Origin: Bradyrhizobium roseum
Lineage (GTDB): Bacteria > Pseudomonadota > Alphaproteobacteria > Rhizobiales > Xanthobacteraceae
Assembly: GCF_030413175.1 (NCBI RefSeq)
Contig: NZ_CP129212.1
Span: 682,001-746,000 of the forward strand
DNA: 64,000 nucleotides
Direction of reading: 5' to 3'
Below, piece after piece: positions 8,130 through 17,051 of this stretch. The notes under the pieces were generated by a model that worked only from the letters and a program-made list of their open reading frames with translations, did no database searches and had not been told where the DNA came from. Both the position numbers and the translations under genes were made by a program. The first letter of the stretch is position 1. Each line of letters starts with the position of its first letter.

Positions 8130-8969
8130 ATGGCTTCGAATCCGACCGCCGCGCCCATCCTGTTCGACCGCGCCTTGTTGCGCGCGCGGATGGAACGCGC
8201 GCGGCGTGGCGGACCAGCGACCTTTTTGCTCGATCGCATCCGGGAGGATTTTGAAGATCGGCTGCAGGCGGTGATGCGGAATTTTGCCGATGTCGCCGAT
8301 ATCTGGACGCCGGACGGATTGCTGCGAAAGCCGCTGGCCGATCGCTTCCAGTCGCTCACGCGCATCGATCCCGATCAATCGGAAGCGCTGCCGCTGCAAC
8401 CGCTATCGCTCGATCTGGCCGTCTCGGCGCTGGCGTTCCAGTTTGCGAACGATCTGCCGGGCGTGCTGGCGCAAATCCGCCGTGCGCTGCGGCCCGACGG
8501 GCTGCTGCTGGCGGCGATGATCGGCGGCGATACCTTGACCGAACTCCGGCAATCCTTTGCCGCGGCAGAAGCCGAATGCGAAAGCGGGGTGTCGCCGCGC
8601 GTCGCGCCGTTTGCGGATTTGCGCGATGTCGGCGCGCTGCTGCAGCGGGCGGGGCTGGCGCTGCCGGTCACCGACGTCGATCGCGTGGTGGTCCGCTACG
8701 ACAGCGCGTTTGCGCTGATGGCCGACCTCCGGCGGATGGGCGCCACCAATATCCTGATCGAGCGGCGGCGTACGCCGACCCGCCGCGCCACCATGCTGCG
8801 GATGGCGCAGATTTACGGCGAGCGATTTGCCGATGCGGACGGTCGCATCCGCGCGACCTTCGATGTCATCTGGCTGACCGGCTGGGCGCCGCATGAAAGC
8901 CAGCAGCAGCCGTTGAAGCCGGGGTCGGCGAAGGCGAGTCTGGAGGACGCAGTGAAGCGGAAGAAGTGA
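8130..8969 (+). CDS. BioC/NDUFAF5-like methyltransferase-fold protein
   Basis: A 279-residue protein whose C-terminal half matches the alphaproteobacterial relatives of NDUFAF5, a complex I assembly factor related to SAM methyltransferases. Conserved segments are LDLAVSALAFQFANDLPGV, RALRPDGLLLAAMIGGDTL, and MADLRRMGATNILIERRR, each seen in the translation. The usual glycine-rich SAM motif I is not seen. The place where D-x-G-x-G should be reads VADIWTPDGLLR (about 57-68). It may bind SAM by other contacts, or act as a hydroxylase or assembly factor. It is divergent from the macro-domain gene. Confidence 0.75.
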   Translation: MASNPTAAPILFDRALLRARMERARRGGPATFLLDRIREDFEDRLQAVMRNFADVADIWTPDGLLRKPLADRFQSLTRIDPDQSEALPLQPLSLDLAVSALAFQFANDLPGVLAQIRRALRPDGLLLAAMIGGDTLTELRQSFAAAEAECESGVSPRVAPFADLRDVGALLQRAGLALPVTDVDRVVVRYDSAFALMADLRRMGATNILIERRRTPTRRATMLRMAQIYGERFADADGRIRATFDVIWLTGWAPHESQQQPLKPGSAKASLEDAVKRKK

Positions 8970-8974
8970 TGCCT

Positions 8975-9063
8975 GTCATTGCCGGGCTTGACCCGGCAAT
9001 CCATCCGCTTCTCGAAGAGTCTTTCGAAGATGGATAGATGCGCGGGTCAAGCCCGCGCATGAC
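8975..9063. repeat. Palindromic intergenic repeat, family C
   Basis: An 89-base element with GTCAT/ATGAC ends holding two hairpins: TGCCGGG-CTTGA-CCCGGCA-type at about 8979-8999, and TGCGCGGG-TCAA-GCCCGCGCA-type at about 9037-9060. It fills the convergent gap between the methyltransferase stop and the mutT stop and could work as a two-way terminator. A fragment of the same repeat lies at about 55855-55890, ahead of the TPR-methyltransferase gene. Confidence 0.7.
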
Positions 9064-9086
9064 GATCGTGGGCGTTGCGCGCCCCG

Positions 9087-9497
9087 CTACATCAGCACAT
9101 CGATCAAATGCGGAATCAGCGGAATGTCCGCCGGCGGCATCGGGTAGTCGCGCAGCCTGTTGGCGCGGACCCAGGCCAGTTGCTGGCCTTCGCGCGCGAC
9201 GGCAAGGCCTTCCCAGCGCCGGCAGATGTACAGCGGCATCAGCAGGTGAAACGTCTCATAGGCGTAGCTGGCAAAGGTCAGCGGCGCGAGGCACGGCTCG
9301 CTGACCTCGATGCCGATTTCCTCGCGCAGCTCGCGGATCAAGGTTTGCTCCGGACGTTCGCCGGGCTCGACCTTGCCGCCGGGAAATTCCCACAAGCCCG
9401 CGAGCGCCTTGCCTTCCGGGCGCTGGGCGATCAGCACGCGCTTGTCGGCATCGACCAGCGCACAGGCGACGACGAGGGTGAGCTTGAGGTCGGCCAT
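9087..9497 (-). CDS. mutT: 8-oxo-dGTP diphosphatase MutT
   Basis: A 136-residue Nudix hydrolase that removes oxidised guanine nucleotides from the pool. The Nudix box runs from residue 40 to 62 (GGKVEPGERPEQ followed by RELREEIG), with the expected Glu residues for Mg binding. The N-terminal VVACALVDADKRVLIAQRP and later LMPLYICRRWEG are MutT-like. It starts 15 bases after argJ on the same strand, so it is likely cotranscribed with argJ, an arrangement frequent in Bradyrhizobium. Confidence 0.92.
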   Translation of the reverse strand: MADLKLTLVVACALVDADKRVLIAQRPEGKALAGLWEFPGGKVEPGERPEQTLIRELREEIGIEVSEPCLAPLTFASYAYETFHLLMPLYICRRWEGLAVAREGQQLAWVRANRLRDYPMPPADIPLIPHLIDVLM

Positions 9498-9512
9498 GCG
9501 ACGCGCTCTCGC

Positions 9513-10754
9513 CTATGACCGGTAGTCGCCGTTGATTGCGACATATTCCTTGGTGAGGTCGCAGGTCAGCACGCGGTCGCGGCCCTTGCCGAGGCCAAGC
9601 GTGACCTTGATCTGGATTTTCGGGTTCTTCATCACCTCGGAAACCTCGGCCTCGTCATAGGACGGGTCGCGCGCGCCGCTTTTGGCGACGCGGATGCCGT
9701 TGAACGAGATCGATAGCTTGTCGCGGTTGGCCGGTTCGCCGGCCTTGCCGACCGCCATCACCACGCGGCCCCAATTGGCGTCCTCGCCGGCGATCGCCGT
9801 CTTCACCAGCGGCGAATTCGCAATCGACATCGCGATTTTTCGCGCAGACATTTTGGTGGTCGCGCCTTCGACGACCACCTCGACCAGCTTGCGCGCGCCT
9901 TCGCCGTCGCGGGCGACCTGCTCGGCGAGGTCGGCCAGCACGGCGTGGAACGCCCTGGTAAACGCCTTCAGCCTGGGATCGCTGGCGCGGCTGATCTTCG
10001 GTGCACCGTTGGCGGCGGCCGCGCCGGTCGCGAAGGCCAGTAGCGTATCCGACGTCGATGTGTCGCTGTCGATGGTGATGGCGTTAAACGTGTCCTCGAC
10101 GCCGCCCTTGAGCAGCGACTGCAGCACGGCCGACGACAGCGGCGCGTCGGTGAAGATAAAGGACAGCATGGTTGCCATGTCGGGTGCGATCATGCCGGCG
10201 CCCTTGGCCATGCCGTTGATCGTGACCTTGGCCTTGCCGAGTTTCACGGTCGCGGTCGCCACCTTCGGAAAGGTGTCGGTGGTCATGATCGCCCTGGCGG
10301 CGTCCATCCAGTGGTCGGGCGTAGCGGCGTCCGCCAGCGTCGCCAGCACGCCGTCGAACTTGGTGGCGTCGAGCGGCTCGCCGATCACGCCGGTCGAGGC
10401 GAGGAACACGTCGGAGGTCGCGCAGCCGACCGCCTTCGACGCGATCTGCGCGGTCTGCGCGGTCGATTGCTTGCCGGTCTTGCCGGTGAAGGCGTTGGCG
10501 TTGCCGGAATTGACCACCAGCGCGCGGGCCTTGCCGCCTTTCAGCCTGGCGCGGCACCATTCGACCGGCGCGGAGGGGCATTTCGACTTGGTGAAGACGC
10601 CCGCGGCCGTGGTGCCCTTGTCCATCACGGCGAGCAGTACGTCGGTGCGGTTCTTGTAGCGGATTCCGGCGGCGGCGGTGGCGAGCTTGACGCCCGCAAT
10701 CGCCGGCATGTCGGGAACATCGGTCGGGGCGAGGGGGGAGACGGCAGTGGACAT
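9513..10754 (-). CDS. argJ: Bifunctional glutamate N-acetyltransferase / amino-acid acetyltransferase ArgJ
   Basis: Transfers acetyl from N-acetylornithine to glutamate, and can also use acetyl-CoA, in the cyclic arginine pathway. The 413-residue precursor self-cleaves before a Thr nucleophile. That Thr is residue 195 in [14 protein letters not shown], giving alpha and beta chains. Other family segments are [10 protein letters not shown] and ASTGVIGE. Length and all key motifs are normal. It follows the PpiC-type isomerase gene by 161 bases with a hairpin between them, and is followed closely by mutT. Confidence 0.97.
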   Translation of the reverse strand: MSTAVSPLAPTDVPDMPAIAGVKLATAAAGIRYKNRTDVLLAVMDKGTTAAGVFTKSKCPSAPVEWCRARLKGGKARALVVNSGNANAFTGKTGKQSTAQTAQIASKAVGCATSDVFLASTGVIGEPLDATKFDGVLATLADAATPDHWMDAARAIMTTDTFPKVATATVKLGKAKVTINGMAKGAGMIAPDMATMLSFIFTDAPLSSAVLQSLLKGGVEDTFNAITIDSDTSTSDTLLAFATGAAAANGAPKISRASDPRLKAFTRAFHAVLADLAEQVARDGEGARKLVEVVVEGATTKMSARKIAMSIANSPLVKTAIAGEDANWGRVVMAVGKAGEPANRDKLSISFNGIRVAKSGARDPSYDEAEVSEVMKNPKIQIKVTLGLGKGRDRVLTCDLTKEYVAINGDYRS

Positions 10755-10846
10755 GGAAGCACCTGTTCGGCCAGATCAAACCATAGCCGGACCAGCCCCG
10801 GCCATCGACGTCTTCAGGGCCGGTTAGCGACCCCCGGACATGAAAC

Positions 10847-10868
10847 GGCCGGGCGCTTCGGCCCGGCC
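10847..10868 (-). terminator. Hairpin downstream of the PpiC isomerase gene
   Basis: An 8-bp perfect GC stem GGCCGGGC/GCCCGGCC closed by the loop GCTTCG. It lies about 48 bases beyond the isomerase stop on the minus strand and is followed there by GTTTCA rather than a long T-run. A partial or Rho-assisted terminator is likely, so argJ may have its own promoter in the remaining gap. Confidence 0.5.
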
Positions 10869-10915
10869 ATAACGATGGTCAATACTATTGGTCTCGCTGA
10901 AGGAACAGCGATTTT

Positions 10916-11827
10916 TTACTTCTTCGCCGGCGGCGCCATCTTGGAATCCGACGGCTTCGGCGCGTCGGTCTTGGCGGCTTCGGCCGGCTTGTCCATGCGC
11001 TCGACCTTGGCGGTCTCGCGCAGCTTGGCGACGTACTCGGCCTGGGCCTTGCGCGTCACATAGGTCTCGATCTGGGCCTTGACCTGCTCGAACTCGGGGG
11101 CCTTGCGGGCGCGCTTTTCCTCGACCTTGATGATGTGCCAGCCGAATTGCGACTTGACCGGGTCGGAGATCTTGCCGGGCTCGAGCGTGAAGGCGACGGC
11201 GGAGAATTCCGGCACCATCTGCTCCTTGGTGAAGAAGCCGAGATCGCCGCCATCGGAGGCGCCCGGGTCCTTGGACTTTTTCTTGGCCAGTTCGGCGAAA
11301 TCGCCGCCCTTCTTCAGCTCTTCGGCGATCGCCTTGGCCTCGTCCTCGGTCTCGACCAGGATATGGCGGGCATGGACTTCCATTTCGCCGGTGATCTGCT
11401 TGGAGGCCTCCTCATAGACCTTCTTCATGGCCTCGTCGGTGGTCGCGGCCTTGCCCTCGGTGGCGAGCAGGCTGTCCATCAGGAGGCGGCTGCGGGTGAA
11501 GGCCAGACGCTTCTTGAAATCCTCGGAATTCTCGACCTTCTTGTCCTCGGCGGCCTTGGCGACGATTCTCAGGTCGATCAGGAACGCCAGCACGTTGTCC
11601 TTCTTGGTCGCCGGGTCCATCTGCGCGAGGCTGGGGCCCAGTTCCTCTTCCGCGAGCGCCACGTCGCTCTGGCGTATCTCGACACCGTTAACCTTGGCGA
11701 GAACGGGGTTGTCCTGGGCACGAACCGGCAGGCCGGCGGCCAGAATCGCGGCCAGGCAGGCCGTCGTGGCCAGGGTGGCGAGGCCGAAACGCAGTCCGGT
11801 TTTCGTTTCCGGGAACGAGGTGGTCAT
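10916..11827 (-). CDS. Periplasmic parvulin-type peptidyl-prolyl isomerase
   Basis: A 303-residue secreted PpiC/PrsA-like folding factor. Residues 1 to about 37 are a signal peptide ending near PVRAQ. An N-terminal chaperone region follows (40-140). The PpiC domain spans about 151-238 (VHARHILVETEDEAK, GGDLGFFTKEQMVPEF, SQFGWHIIKVEE). The tail is Lys/Pro/Ala-rich and low complexity. It probably assists folding of outer-membrane and periplasmic proteins, which fits its divergent pairing with secA. ATG at 11827 was chosen because it gives an immediate signal peptide. The longer open frame upstream is the secA regulatory region read backwards. Confidence 0.9.
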   Translation of the reverse strand: MTTSFPETKTGLRFGLATLATTACLAAILAAGLPVRAQDNPVLAKVNGVEIRQSDVALAEEELGPSLAQMDPATKKDNVLAFLIDLRIVAKAAEDKKVENSEDFKKRLAFTRSRLLMDSLLATEGKAATTDEAMKKVYEEASKQITGEMEVHARHILVETEDEAKAIAEELKKGGDFAELAKKKSKDPGASDGGDLGFFTKEQMVPEFSAVAFTLEPGKISDPVKSQFGWHIIKVEEKRARKAPEFEQVKAQIETYVTRKAQAEYVAKLRETAKVERMDKPAEAAKTDAPKPSDSKMAPPAKK

Positions 11828-11947
11828 GCAAAATCCTTGTCTTGAAGATGGGGGCGGCAAAGGCGGCGGGACACTCGCCCAATCATACGGCATTGGCAAC
11901 GCGAAAAGTCTGTCAAAATGATGAATTCCTTGACAGATGGCTGCACG

Positions 11948-11976
11948 TTGACAAGGTCCGAACCCAGCCATATCTG
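11948..11976 (+). promoter_or_regulatory. Probable sigma-70 promoter of secA
   Basis: TTGACA at 11948-11953, a 17-base spacer, and TATCTG at 11971-11976 form a good housekeeping promoter about 200 bases before the secA ATG. A second TTGACA lies at 11930, and a minus-strand TTGACA lies at 11911-11916 toward the isomerase gene. The whole 347-base divergent gap (11828-12174) otherwise shows no convincing gene. The long leader leaves room for regulation of secA, but no known riboswitch or secM-type peptide was recognised. Confidence 0.5.
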
Positions 11977-12174
11977 TGCCGGAACCACCAGCGGCGATAG
12001 CGCTTATTTTGCTGCGTTTTTTGCCGTTGAACCTTGGATTGCCCGATTCCCACTCATTTGGCGGATGACCCCCGGTTCGGGGCGTTCGCCTCGATGCGTC
12101 ACGGTGAGTTGATAGGCAACTTGGTGGACCACGTCGCGGTTGGTAACGCAAGTAACGGCAAAGGCAGGATTGGC

Positions 12175-15015
12175 ATGATCGGCGCGCTCGCCCGCAAGTT
12201 TTTCGGCTCCGCCAACGACCGGCGGGTGAAGGGATATCAGTCCCGCGTCAACGCCATCAATGCGCTTGAGCCCGAACTCGTCGCGCTGTCCGACGACGCG
12301 CTGAAAGCCCGCACCGCCGAATTCCGCCGGCAGCTCGCCGACGGCAAGTCACTCGACGATATCCTGGTGCCGGCCTTCGCCACCGTGCGCGAGGCCGCCA
12401 AGCGCACCCTCGGCCAGCGCCATTTCGACGTCCAGCTGATCGGCGGCATGGTGCTGCATGAGGGCGACATCGCCGAGATGAAGACCGGCGAAGGCAAGAC
12501 TCTGGTGGCGACGCTGGCGGTGTATCTCAATGCGCTTGCCGGCAAGGGCGTCCACGTCGTCACCGTCAACGACTACCTCGCCCGCCGCGATTCCGGCTGG
12601 ATGGGCCAGATCTATTCCTTCCTGGGCATGACCACCGGCGTCATCGTGCACGGCCTCGACGACGCCGAGCGCAAGACCGCCTATGCCTGCGACATCACCT
12701 ACGGCACCAACAACGAATACGGCTTCGACTATCTGCGCGACAACATGAAGTACCGCCTGGAGGACATGGTCCAGCGCGGGCACTATTACGCGATCGTCGA
12801 CGAAGTCGACTCGATCCTGATCGACGAGGCGCGTACGCCGCTGATCATCTCCGGTCCGCTCGACGACCGCTCGGACTTCTACAACACCATCGACACCTTC
12901 ATGCCGAAGCTGGAGAAGAAGACCGACTACGAGGTCGACGAGAAGCAGCGCACGGTGACGCTGACCGAAGGCGGCATGGAGAAGATCGAGACGCTGCTGC
13001 GCGATGCCGGCCAGCTCAAGGGCGAGTCGCTCTACGACGTCGAGAACGTCTCGGTCGTGCACCATGTCAACCAGGCGCTGCGGGCGCACTCGCTGTTCAC
13101 CCGCGACAAGGACTATATCGTCCGCGACGACGAAGTCATCATCATCGACGAGTTCACCGGCCGCATGATGCCGGGCCGGCGCTATTCGGAAGGCCTGCAC
13201 CAGGCACTCGAAGCCAAGGAGCACGTTACGGTCCAGCCGGAAAACCAGACGCTGGCCTCGATCACCTTCCAGAACTATTTCCGCATGTACGAGAAGCTCG
13301 CCGGCATGACCGGTACGGCCGCGACCGAAGCCGACGAACTGTTCGACATCTACAAGCTCGAGGTCCTGGAAATCCCGACCAACGTGCAGGTCGCGCGTCT
13401 CGACGAGGACGACGAGGTCTACCGCACCCAGGGCGAGAAATACGCGGCGATCCTGGCCGAGATCGAACGGGCCAACGCGCGGATGCAGCCGGTGCTGGTC
13501 GGCACCGCCTCGATCGAGAAGTCGGAAGTGCTGGCCGAGTATCTCAGGAAGAACGGCTACAAGCAGATCGATTTCGGCGCGGAACACGGCATGGAGAAGC
13601 TCTACGCCGCGGCGCGGGCGGGCAAGCCGGCAAAACTGTTCGCGGTGCTGAACGCGCGCTTCCACGAACAGGAAGCCTACATCGTCGCCGAAGCCGGTGT
13701 GCCCGGCGCGATCACGATTGCCACCAACATGGCCGGCCGCGGTACCGACATCAAGCTCGGCGGTTCGCTGGAGATGCGGATCCAGCAGGAGACCGGCAAC
13801 ATCACCGACGAGGCTGAGAAGGCCAGGAAGATCGAGCAGATCAAGGCTGACATCGAGCGCTTCCGCGAGATCGTGCTGAAGGCGGAGGAAACGGTCGAGA
13901 TCGAGCCCGCCAAGGGCTCCAAGCCGGCCAAGACCATTACCAAGCCAGGCGGCCTCTACATCATGGGCTCGGAGCGGCATGAATCCCGCCGCATCGACAA
14001 CCAGCTTCGCGGCCGTGCCGGCCGTCAGGGCGACCCCGGCCGCTCAAAATTCTTCCTGTCGCTGGAAGACGATCTGATGCGGATCTTCGGCTCCGACCGT
14101 CTCGACAGCATGCTGCAGCGGCTCGGCCTCAAAGAGGGCGAGGCCATCATCCATCCCTGGATCAACAAGGCGCTGGAGAAGGCGCAGCAGAAGGTCGAGG
14201 CCCGAAACTTCGACATCCGCAAGAACCTGCTCAAGTTCGACAACGTCCAGAACGACCAGCGCAAGGCGATCTTCGACCAGCGCATCGACCTGATGAAGGA
14301 CGACAGCGTCGCCGAGACCGTGACCGACATGCGTCATTCCTTCATCGACGACGTCGTCGCCAAGCACATTCCCGAGCATGCCTATGCCGAGCAGTGGGAT
14401 ACGGCTGGGCTGAAGGAAGAGTTGAAGCGCGTGCTCGACGTCGATCTGCCGGTTGACGAATGGGCCAAGGAAGAGGGCATCGCCGACGAGGAACTGCTGT
14501 CGCGGATCGAGAAGAACGTCGACGAGCGCATGGCGGCCAAGGTCGCACAGTGGGGCCCCGACGTGATGCGCTACGTCGAAAAGACCATCCTGCTGCAGAC
14601 GATGGACCATCTCTGGCGCGAGCACCTGATCATGCTCGACCATTTGCGCCAGGTGATCGGCCTGCGCGGTTACGGCCAGCGCGATCCGTTGCAGGAGTAC
14701 AAGCTCGAGGCCTTCAACCTGTTCGAGACGATGGGCGCGCATCTGCGCGAGGCAGTGACCGCGCAGCTGATCCGCGTCGAGATCGTGCCGCCGGAAGAGC
14801 AGCAGCCGGTGCTGCCGCCGATGGAAGCGCACAAGCTCGATCCGAACACCGGCGAAGACGAGATGGCGTTCGCCGGCGCCTCGCTGGTGCCGGATGCCAC
14901 CGCCGCCGCCCGCGACCCGAAGAACCCAGCCAGCTGGGGCAAGGTCGGCCGCAACGAGGATTGCCCGTGCGGGTCGGGGAAGAAGTACAAGCACTGCCAC
15001 GGCAGATATGCCTGA
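12175..15015 (+). CDS. secA: Preprotein translocase ATPase SecA
   Basis: Motor ATPase that drives unfolded preproteins through SecYEG. The 946-residue protein has all expected parts: Walker [10 protein letters not shown] (102-110), the DEAD-type [13 protein letters not shown], the preprotein crosslinking domain, [22 protein letters not shown] (motif VI), and the helical scaffold. The C-terminal zinc motif for SecB and lipid binding is C930, C932, C941, H942. ATG at 12175 gives the conserved [12 protein letters not shown] start; an upstream in-frame extension to 12034 is unrelated sequence. It is transcribed alone. Confidence 0.98.
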   Translation: MIGALARKFFGSANDRRVKGYQSRVNAINALEPELVALSDDALKARTAEFRRQLADGKSLDDILVPAFATVREAAKRTLGQRHFDVQLIGGMVLHEGDIAEMKTGEGKTLVATLAVYLNALAGKGVHVVTVNDYLARRDSGWMGQIYSFLGMTTGVIVHGLDDAERKTAYACDITYGTNNEYGFDYLRDNMKYRLEDMVQRGHYYAIVDEVDSILIDEARTPLIISGPLDDRSDFYNTIDTFMPKLEKKTDYEVDEKQRTVTLTEGGMEKIETLLRDAGQLKGESLYDVENVSVVHHVNQALRAHSLFTRDKDYIVRDDEVIIIDEFTGRMMPGRRYSEGLHQALEAKEHVTVQPENQTLASITFQNYFRMYEKLAGMTGTAATEADELFDIYKLEVLEIPTNVQVARLDEDDEVYRTQGEKYAAILAEIERANARMQPVLVGTASIEKSEVLAEYLRKNGYKQIDFGAEHGMEKLYAAARAGKPAKLFAVLNARFHEQEAYIVAEAGVPGAITIATNMAGRGTDIKLGGSLEMRIQQETGNITDEAEKARKIEQIKADIERFREIVLKAEETVEIEPAKGSKPAKTITKPGGLYIMGSERHESRRIDNQLRGRAGRQGDPGRSKFFLSLEDDLMRIFGSDRLDSMLQRLGLKEGEAIIHPWINKALEKAQQKVEARNFDIRKNLLKFDNVQNDQRKAIFDQRIDLMKDDSVAETVTDMRHSFIDDVVAKHIPEHAYAEQWDTAGLKEELKRVLDVDLPVDEWAKEEGIADEELLSRIEKNVDERMAAKVAQWGPDVMRYVEKTILLQTMDHLWREHLIMLDHLRQVIGLRGYGQRDPLQEYKLEAFNLFETMGAHLREAVTAQLIRVEIVPPEEQQPVLPPMEAHKLDPNTGEDEMAFAGASLVPDATAAARDPKNPASWGKVGRNEDCPCGSGKKYKHCHGRYA

Positions 15016-15020
15016 CCGCC

Positions 15021-15044
15021 GGTGCCGGCTCTCGAGCCGGCGCC
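15021..15044 (+). terminator. secA terminator-like hairpin
   Basis: A 10-bp stem GGTGCCGGCT/AGCCGGCGCC (one G-T pair) with a CTCG loop starts 6 bases after the secA stop. No T-run follows, so release may be Rho-dependent or the hairpin may protect the 3' end. Confidence 0.55.
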
Positions 15045-15059
15045 GCAGGCGAACACCCT

Positions 15060-15078
15060 GTCCGGCAGCGAGCCGGAC
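15060..15078 (-). terminator. Hairpin downstream of marR
   Basis: A 6-bp stem GTCCGG/CCGGAC with a 7-base loop lies 18 bases past the marR stop on the minus strand. With the adjacent secA hairpin it separates two convergent genes. It is weak as an intrinsic terminator. Confidence 0.35.
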
Positions 15079-15096
15079 ATCAGCCAGGTGCAGGCC

Positions 15097-15564
15097 TCAA
15101 TTCGAGCTGTCGATCAGGCTTTCCAGCAGCCGCTTGAGTTCGCTGGTCGGCTTGTCGCCGTAGCTTTCCAGGATGTGCTCCTCCTGGCTCACGGCCAGGG
15201 AATTCAGCCGCTTGCTCAGCGCCTTGCCGCGGTCGGAGACGTACATCAAGACCTTGCGGCGGTCCTTGGGGTCCTGAACGCGGTAGACCAGCGCGTCCGA
15301 CACCATGCGGTCGACCATCTTGGTCAGGGTCGGATGGTTGAGGAGCACGGCGTCCGCCAGTTCCCCCATGGAATGCCCTTTGCCGTCGGACAGCACCTTG
15401 AGGATGCGCCACTGCTCGACAGGTACGCCTTCCTTGCTCAGCCGCATCTCCAGCTGCCGGTTGATCTCCCGGTTGGCTTGCGCGAGCAGATAGGCGAGAT
15501 GTTCGGTGATGGGGGAGTTGTCTTTTGGCGGTTTGGCCACGGTTGAGACTTCGTCTTGATCCAA
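15097..15564 (-). CDS. MarR-family transcriptional regulator
   Basis: A 155-residue winged-helix repressor-type protein. The DNA-binding region spans about residues 55-120 (WRILKVLSDGKGHSMGELA, HPTLTKMVDRM, then the wing DPKDRRKVLMYVSDRG). The flanking N- and C-terminal helices form the dimer interface. It is divergent from an AmiC-like receptor, amidase and ABC importer, and the gap between them carries nested palindromes. It therefore probably controls that island and itself in response to an aromatic or amide ligand. The ligand is inferred. Confidence 0.88.
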   Translation of the reverse strand: MDQDEVSTVAKPPKDNSPITEHLAYLLAQANREINRQLEMRLSKEGVPVEQWRILKVLSDGKGHSMGELADAVLLNHPTLTKMVDRMVSDALVYRVQDPKDRRKVLMYVSDRGKALSKRLNSLAVSQEEHILESYGDKPTSELKRLLESLIDSSN

Positions 15565-15605
15565 ATGAGTGAATGTCCGGCAGCGAATGCCGTTTCTATA
15601 TGCAC

Positions 15606-15633
15606 TTCAATTGTTGAATATTCAATATTTTCC
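15606..15633. promoter_or_regulatory. Operator-like nested palindromes between marR and the amide island
   Basis: TTCAATTGTTGAA (15606-15618) and the perfect 12-base palindrome TTGAATATTCAA (15614-15625) overlap by one arm, in a locally AT-rich stretch of GC-rich DNA. AATATTTTCC follows at 15624-15633, and its reverse complement recurs in the dyad before the amidase gene. Position 42 bases ahead of the marR ATG and 94 ahead of the receptor gene suits binding by the MarR dimer. Confidence 0.6.
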
Positions 15634-15718
15634 AATAGGATATTTCACCAACTAACAAGGGCGGATGCCGCGGCCGCCTGCTGGATGCGTTCAGGTCTGG
15701 TGCCAGACAGGAGTTGGC

Positions 15719-16903
15719 GTGCCTTCGACGGAAAACTTCCCGGCTGCCGGCGGGTCTGCGTTTCCGCCGTCTTTGCTGTTGAGGAATTTGGCGTCGCCGG
15801 CGGTCGATCGCGCGTTGTCACCGGATGACCGTACCTTCGGGCGGCGTGGCGCGCGCAACAAGCTTCGTGTCGGCGGCTTCATCTGTTGCACCGGCTCACC
15901 CGGGGTTTGGGGGCCGTGCGCCACCAGCAGCGCGCAGTTGGCGGTCGCCGAGATCAACAGGCGTGGCGGCGTGCTTGGGCGCGAGATCGAACTGTCGATC
16001 TACGATGCCGGCGGGCCGATCGACGAAGTCGTGGACCGTGCCGAACAGGCCATTGCTTTCGACGAAGTCGACGTGATCGTCGGGCTGCACACCAGCGCGG
16101 TGCGTGTCGCGCTGCGCGATGTTATCACCCGCAACCGGATTCCCTACATCTACACACCTGTCTACGAGGGCGGCGAGCGGACGCCGGGCGTCATCGCGAT
16201 CGGCGAGACGCCGCGTTTTCAAAGCCGGCCGTCGATCCACTGGCTTGCCGAGGCCAAGAAGGCTTCGCGCTGGTACCTGATCGGCAGCGATTACGTCTGG
16301 CCGTGGCATTCGCATCGCGCGGTGAAGAGATACATCGCCGAGACCGGCGGACGGGTGGTCGGCGAAGAGTTCGTTCCCCTCGGCGAGGACAATCATGAGC
16401 CGCATCTGGCGCGCATTCGTGCCGCCAAACCCGACGTCGTGCTGATCTCGCTGATCGGCACCGACAGCATCACCTTCAACCGCGCCTTCGGTGAATGCGA
16501 TCTCGGCGCCACCACGCTGCGGCTGGCCGGCGCGATGGATGAGACCGTGCTGCTCGGCATCGGCGCCGACAACAGCGAGAACCTGTTCTGTGCTTCCGGC
16601 TATTTCCCCGGCATCGCTTCGCGCGCCAATGATGACTTCCAGAGCCGATATCGCACGATGTTCGGCCCGAATGCCCCGCCGATCGGCTCACTTGGTCAAT
16701 CCAGTTATGAGGGGCTCTGCCTCCTCGAAGCCGCGGCCAATCAGGCAGGCACGCTGACGGTCGGGCCGTTGCTCACGGCCGCGCGCAATCTCGTCTATCG
16801 CGGCGCCCGCGGTTCCGTCGCGATCCGCAATGGCCACGCCCGGATGCCGATGTATCTCGCCGAGGCCGACGGGCTCGACTTCAAGCTGATCAAGCCGATC
16901 TGA
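15719..16903 (+). CDS. AmiC-like amide/branched-chain ligand receptor, apparently without a signal peptide
   Basis: A 394-residue type I periplasmic-binding fold of the Peripla_BP_5/AmiC group. Segments include LRVGGFICCTGSPGVWGP, AVAEINRRGGVLGREIEL and IPYIYTPVYEGGERTPG, matching amide- and urea-type receptors. GTG at 15719, 5 bases after an AGGAG site, gives a polar N-terminus (PSTENFPAAGG) with no export signal. That fits a cytoplasmic sensor such as Pseudomonas AmiC rather than a transport receptor. A separate Tat-exported receptor exists in the same island, so this one is likely regulatory. A start farther upstream would still not give a clear signal sequence. Confidence 0.75.
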   Translation: MPSTENFPAAGGSAFPPSLLLRNLASPAVDRALSPDDRTFGRRGARNKLRVGGFICCTGSPGVWGPCATSSAQLAVAEINRRGGVLGREIELSIYDAGGPIDEVVDRAEQAIAFDEVDVIVGLHTSAVRVALRDVITRNRIPYIYTPVYEGGERTPGVIAIGETPRFQSRPSIHWLAEAKKASRWYLIGSDYVWPWHSHRAVKRYIAETGGRVVGEEFVPLGEDNHEPHLARIRAAKPDVVLISLIGTDSITFNRAFGECDLGATTLRLAGAMDETVLLGIGADNSENLFCASGYFPGIASRANDDFQSRYRTMFGPNAPPIGSLGQSSYEGLCLLEAAANQAGTLTVGPLLTAARNLVYRGARGSVAIRNGHARMPMYLAEADGLDFKLIKPI

Positions 16904-16945
16904 CGACGGGCCATGTACCGCAGGTGGGTGCTTTCAAAATAATGC

Positions 16946-16973
16946 TTGAAAAGGAAAATATTTCCGTTTTCAA
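16946..16973. promoter_or_regulatory. 28-base imperfect dyad upstream of the amidase gene
   Basis: TTGAAAA at 16946 and TTTTCAA at 16967 frame an element in which 24 of 28 positions are symmetric by hand count. The centre holds GGAAAATATT (16953-16962), the complement of a 10-mer in the marR-side operator. TTTCAA at 16932-16937 adds a further half-site. The AT-rich patch stands out from the surroundings. It probably is a second binding site for the island's regulator. Confidence 0.55.
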
Positions 16974-17051
16974 TACCGCGGTGATGGCTGCGCCGGACAT
17001 CAGGTCGATCGAGGTGCCGCGCAGAGGGACTCAAAGCTTCAGGAGAAGGCC

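Noticed and set aside
12349..13980. A 543-codon minus-strand frame opposite secA
   Set aside because: Antisense shadow of a conserved gene with no homology features.
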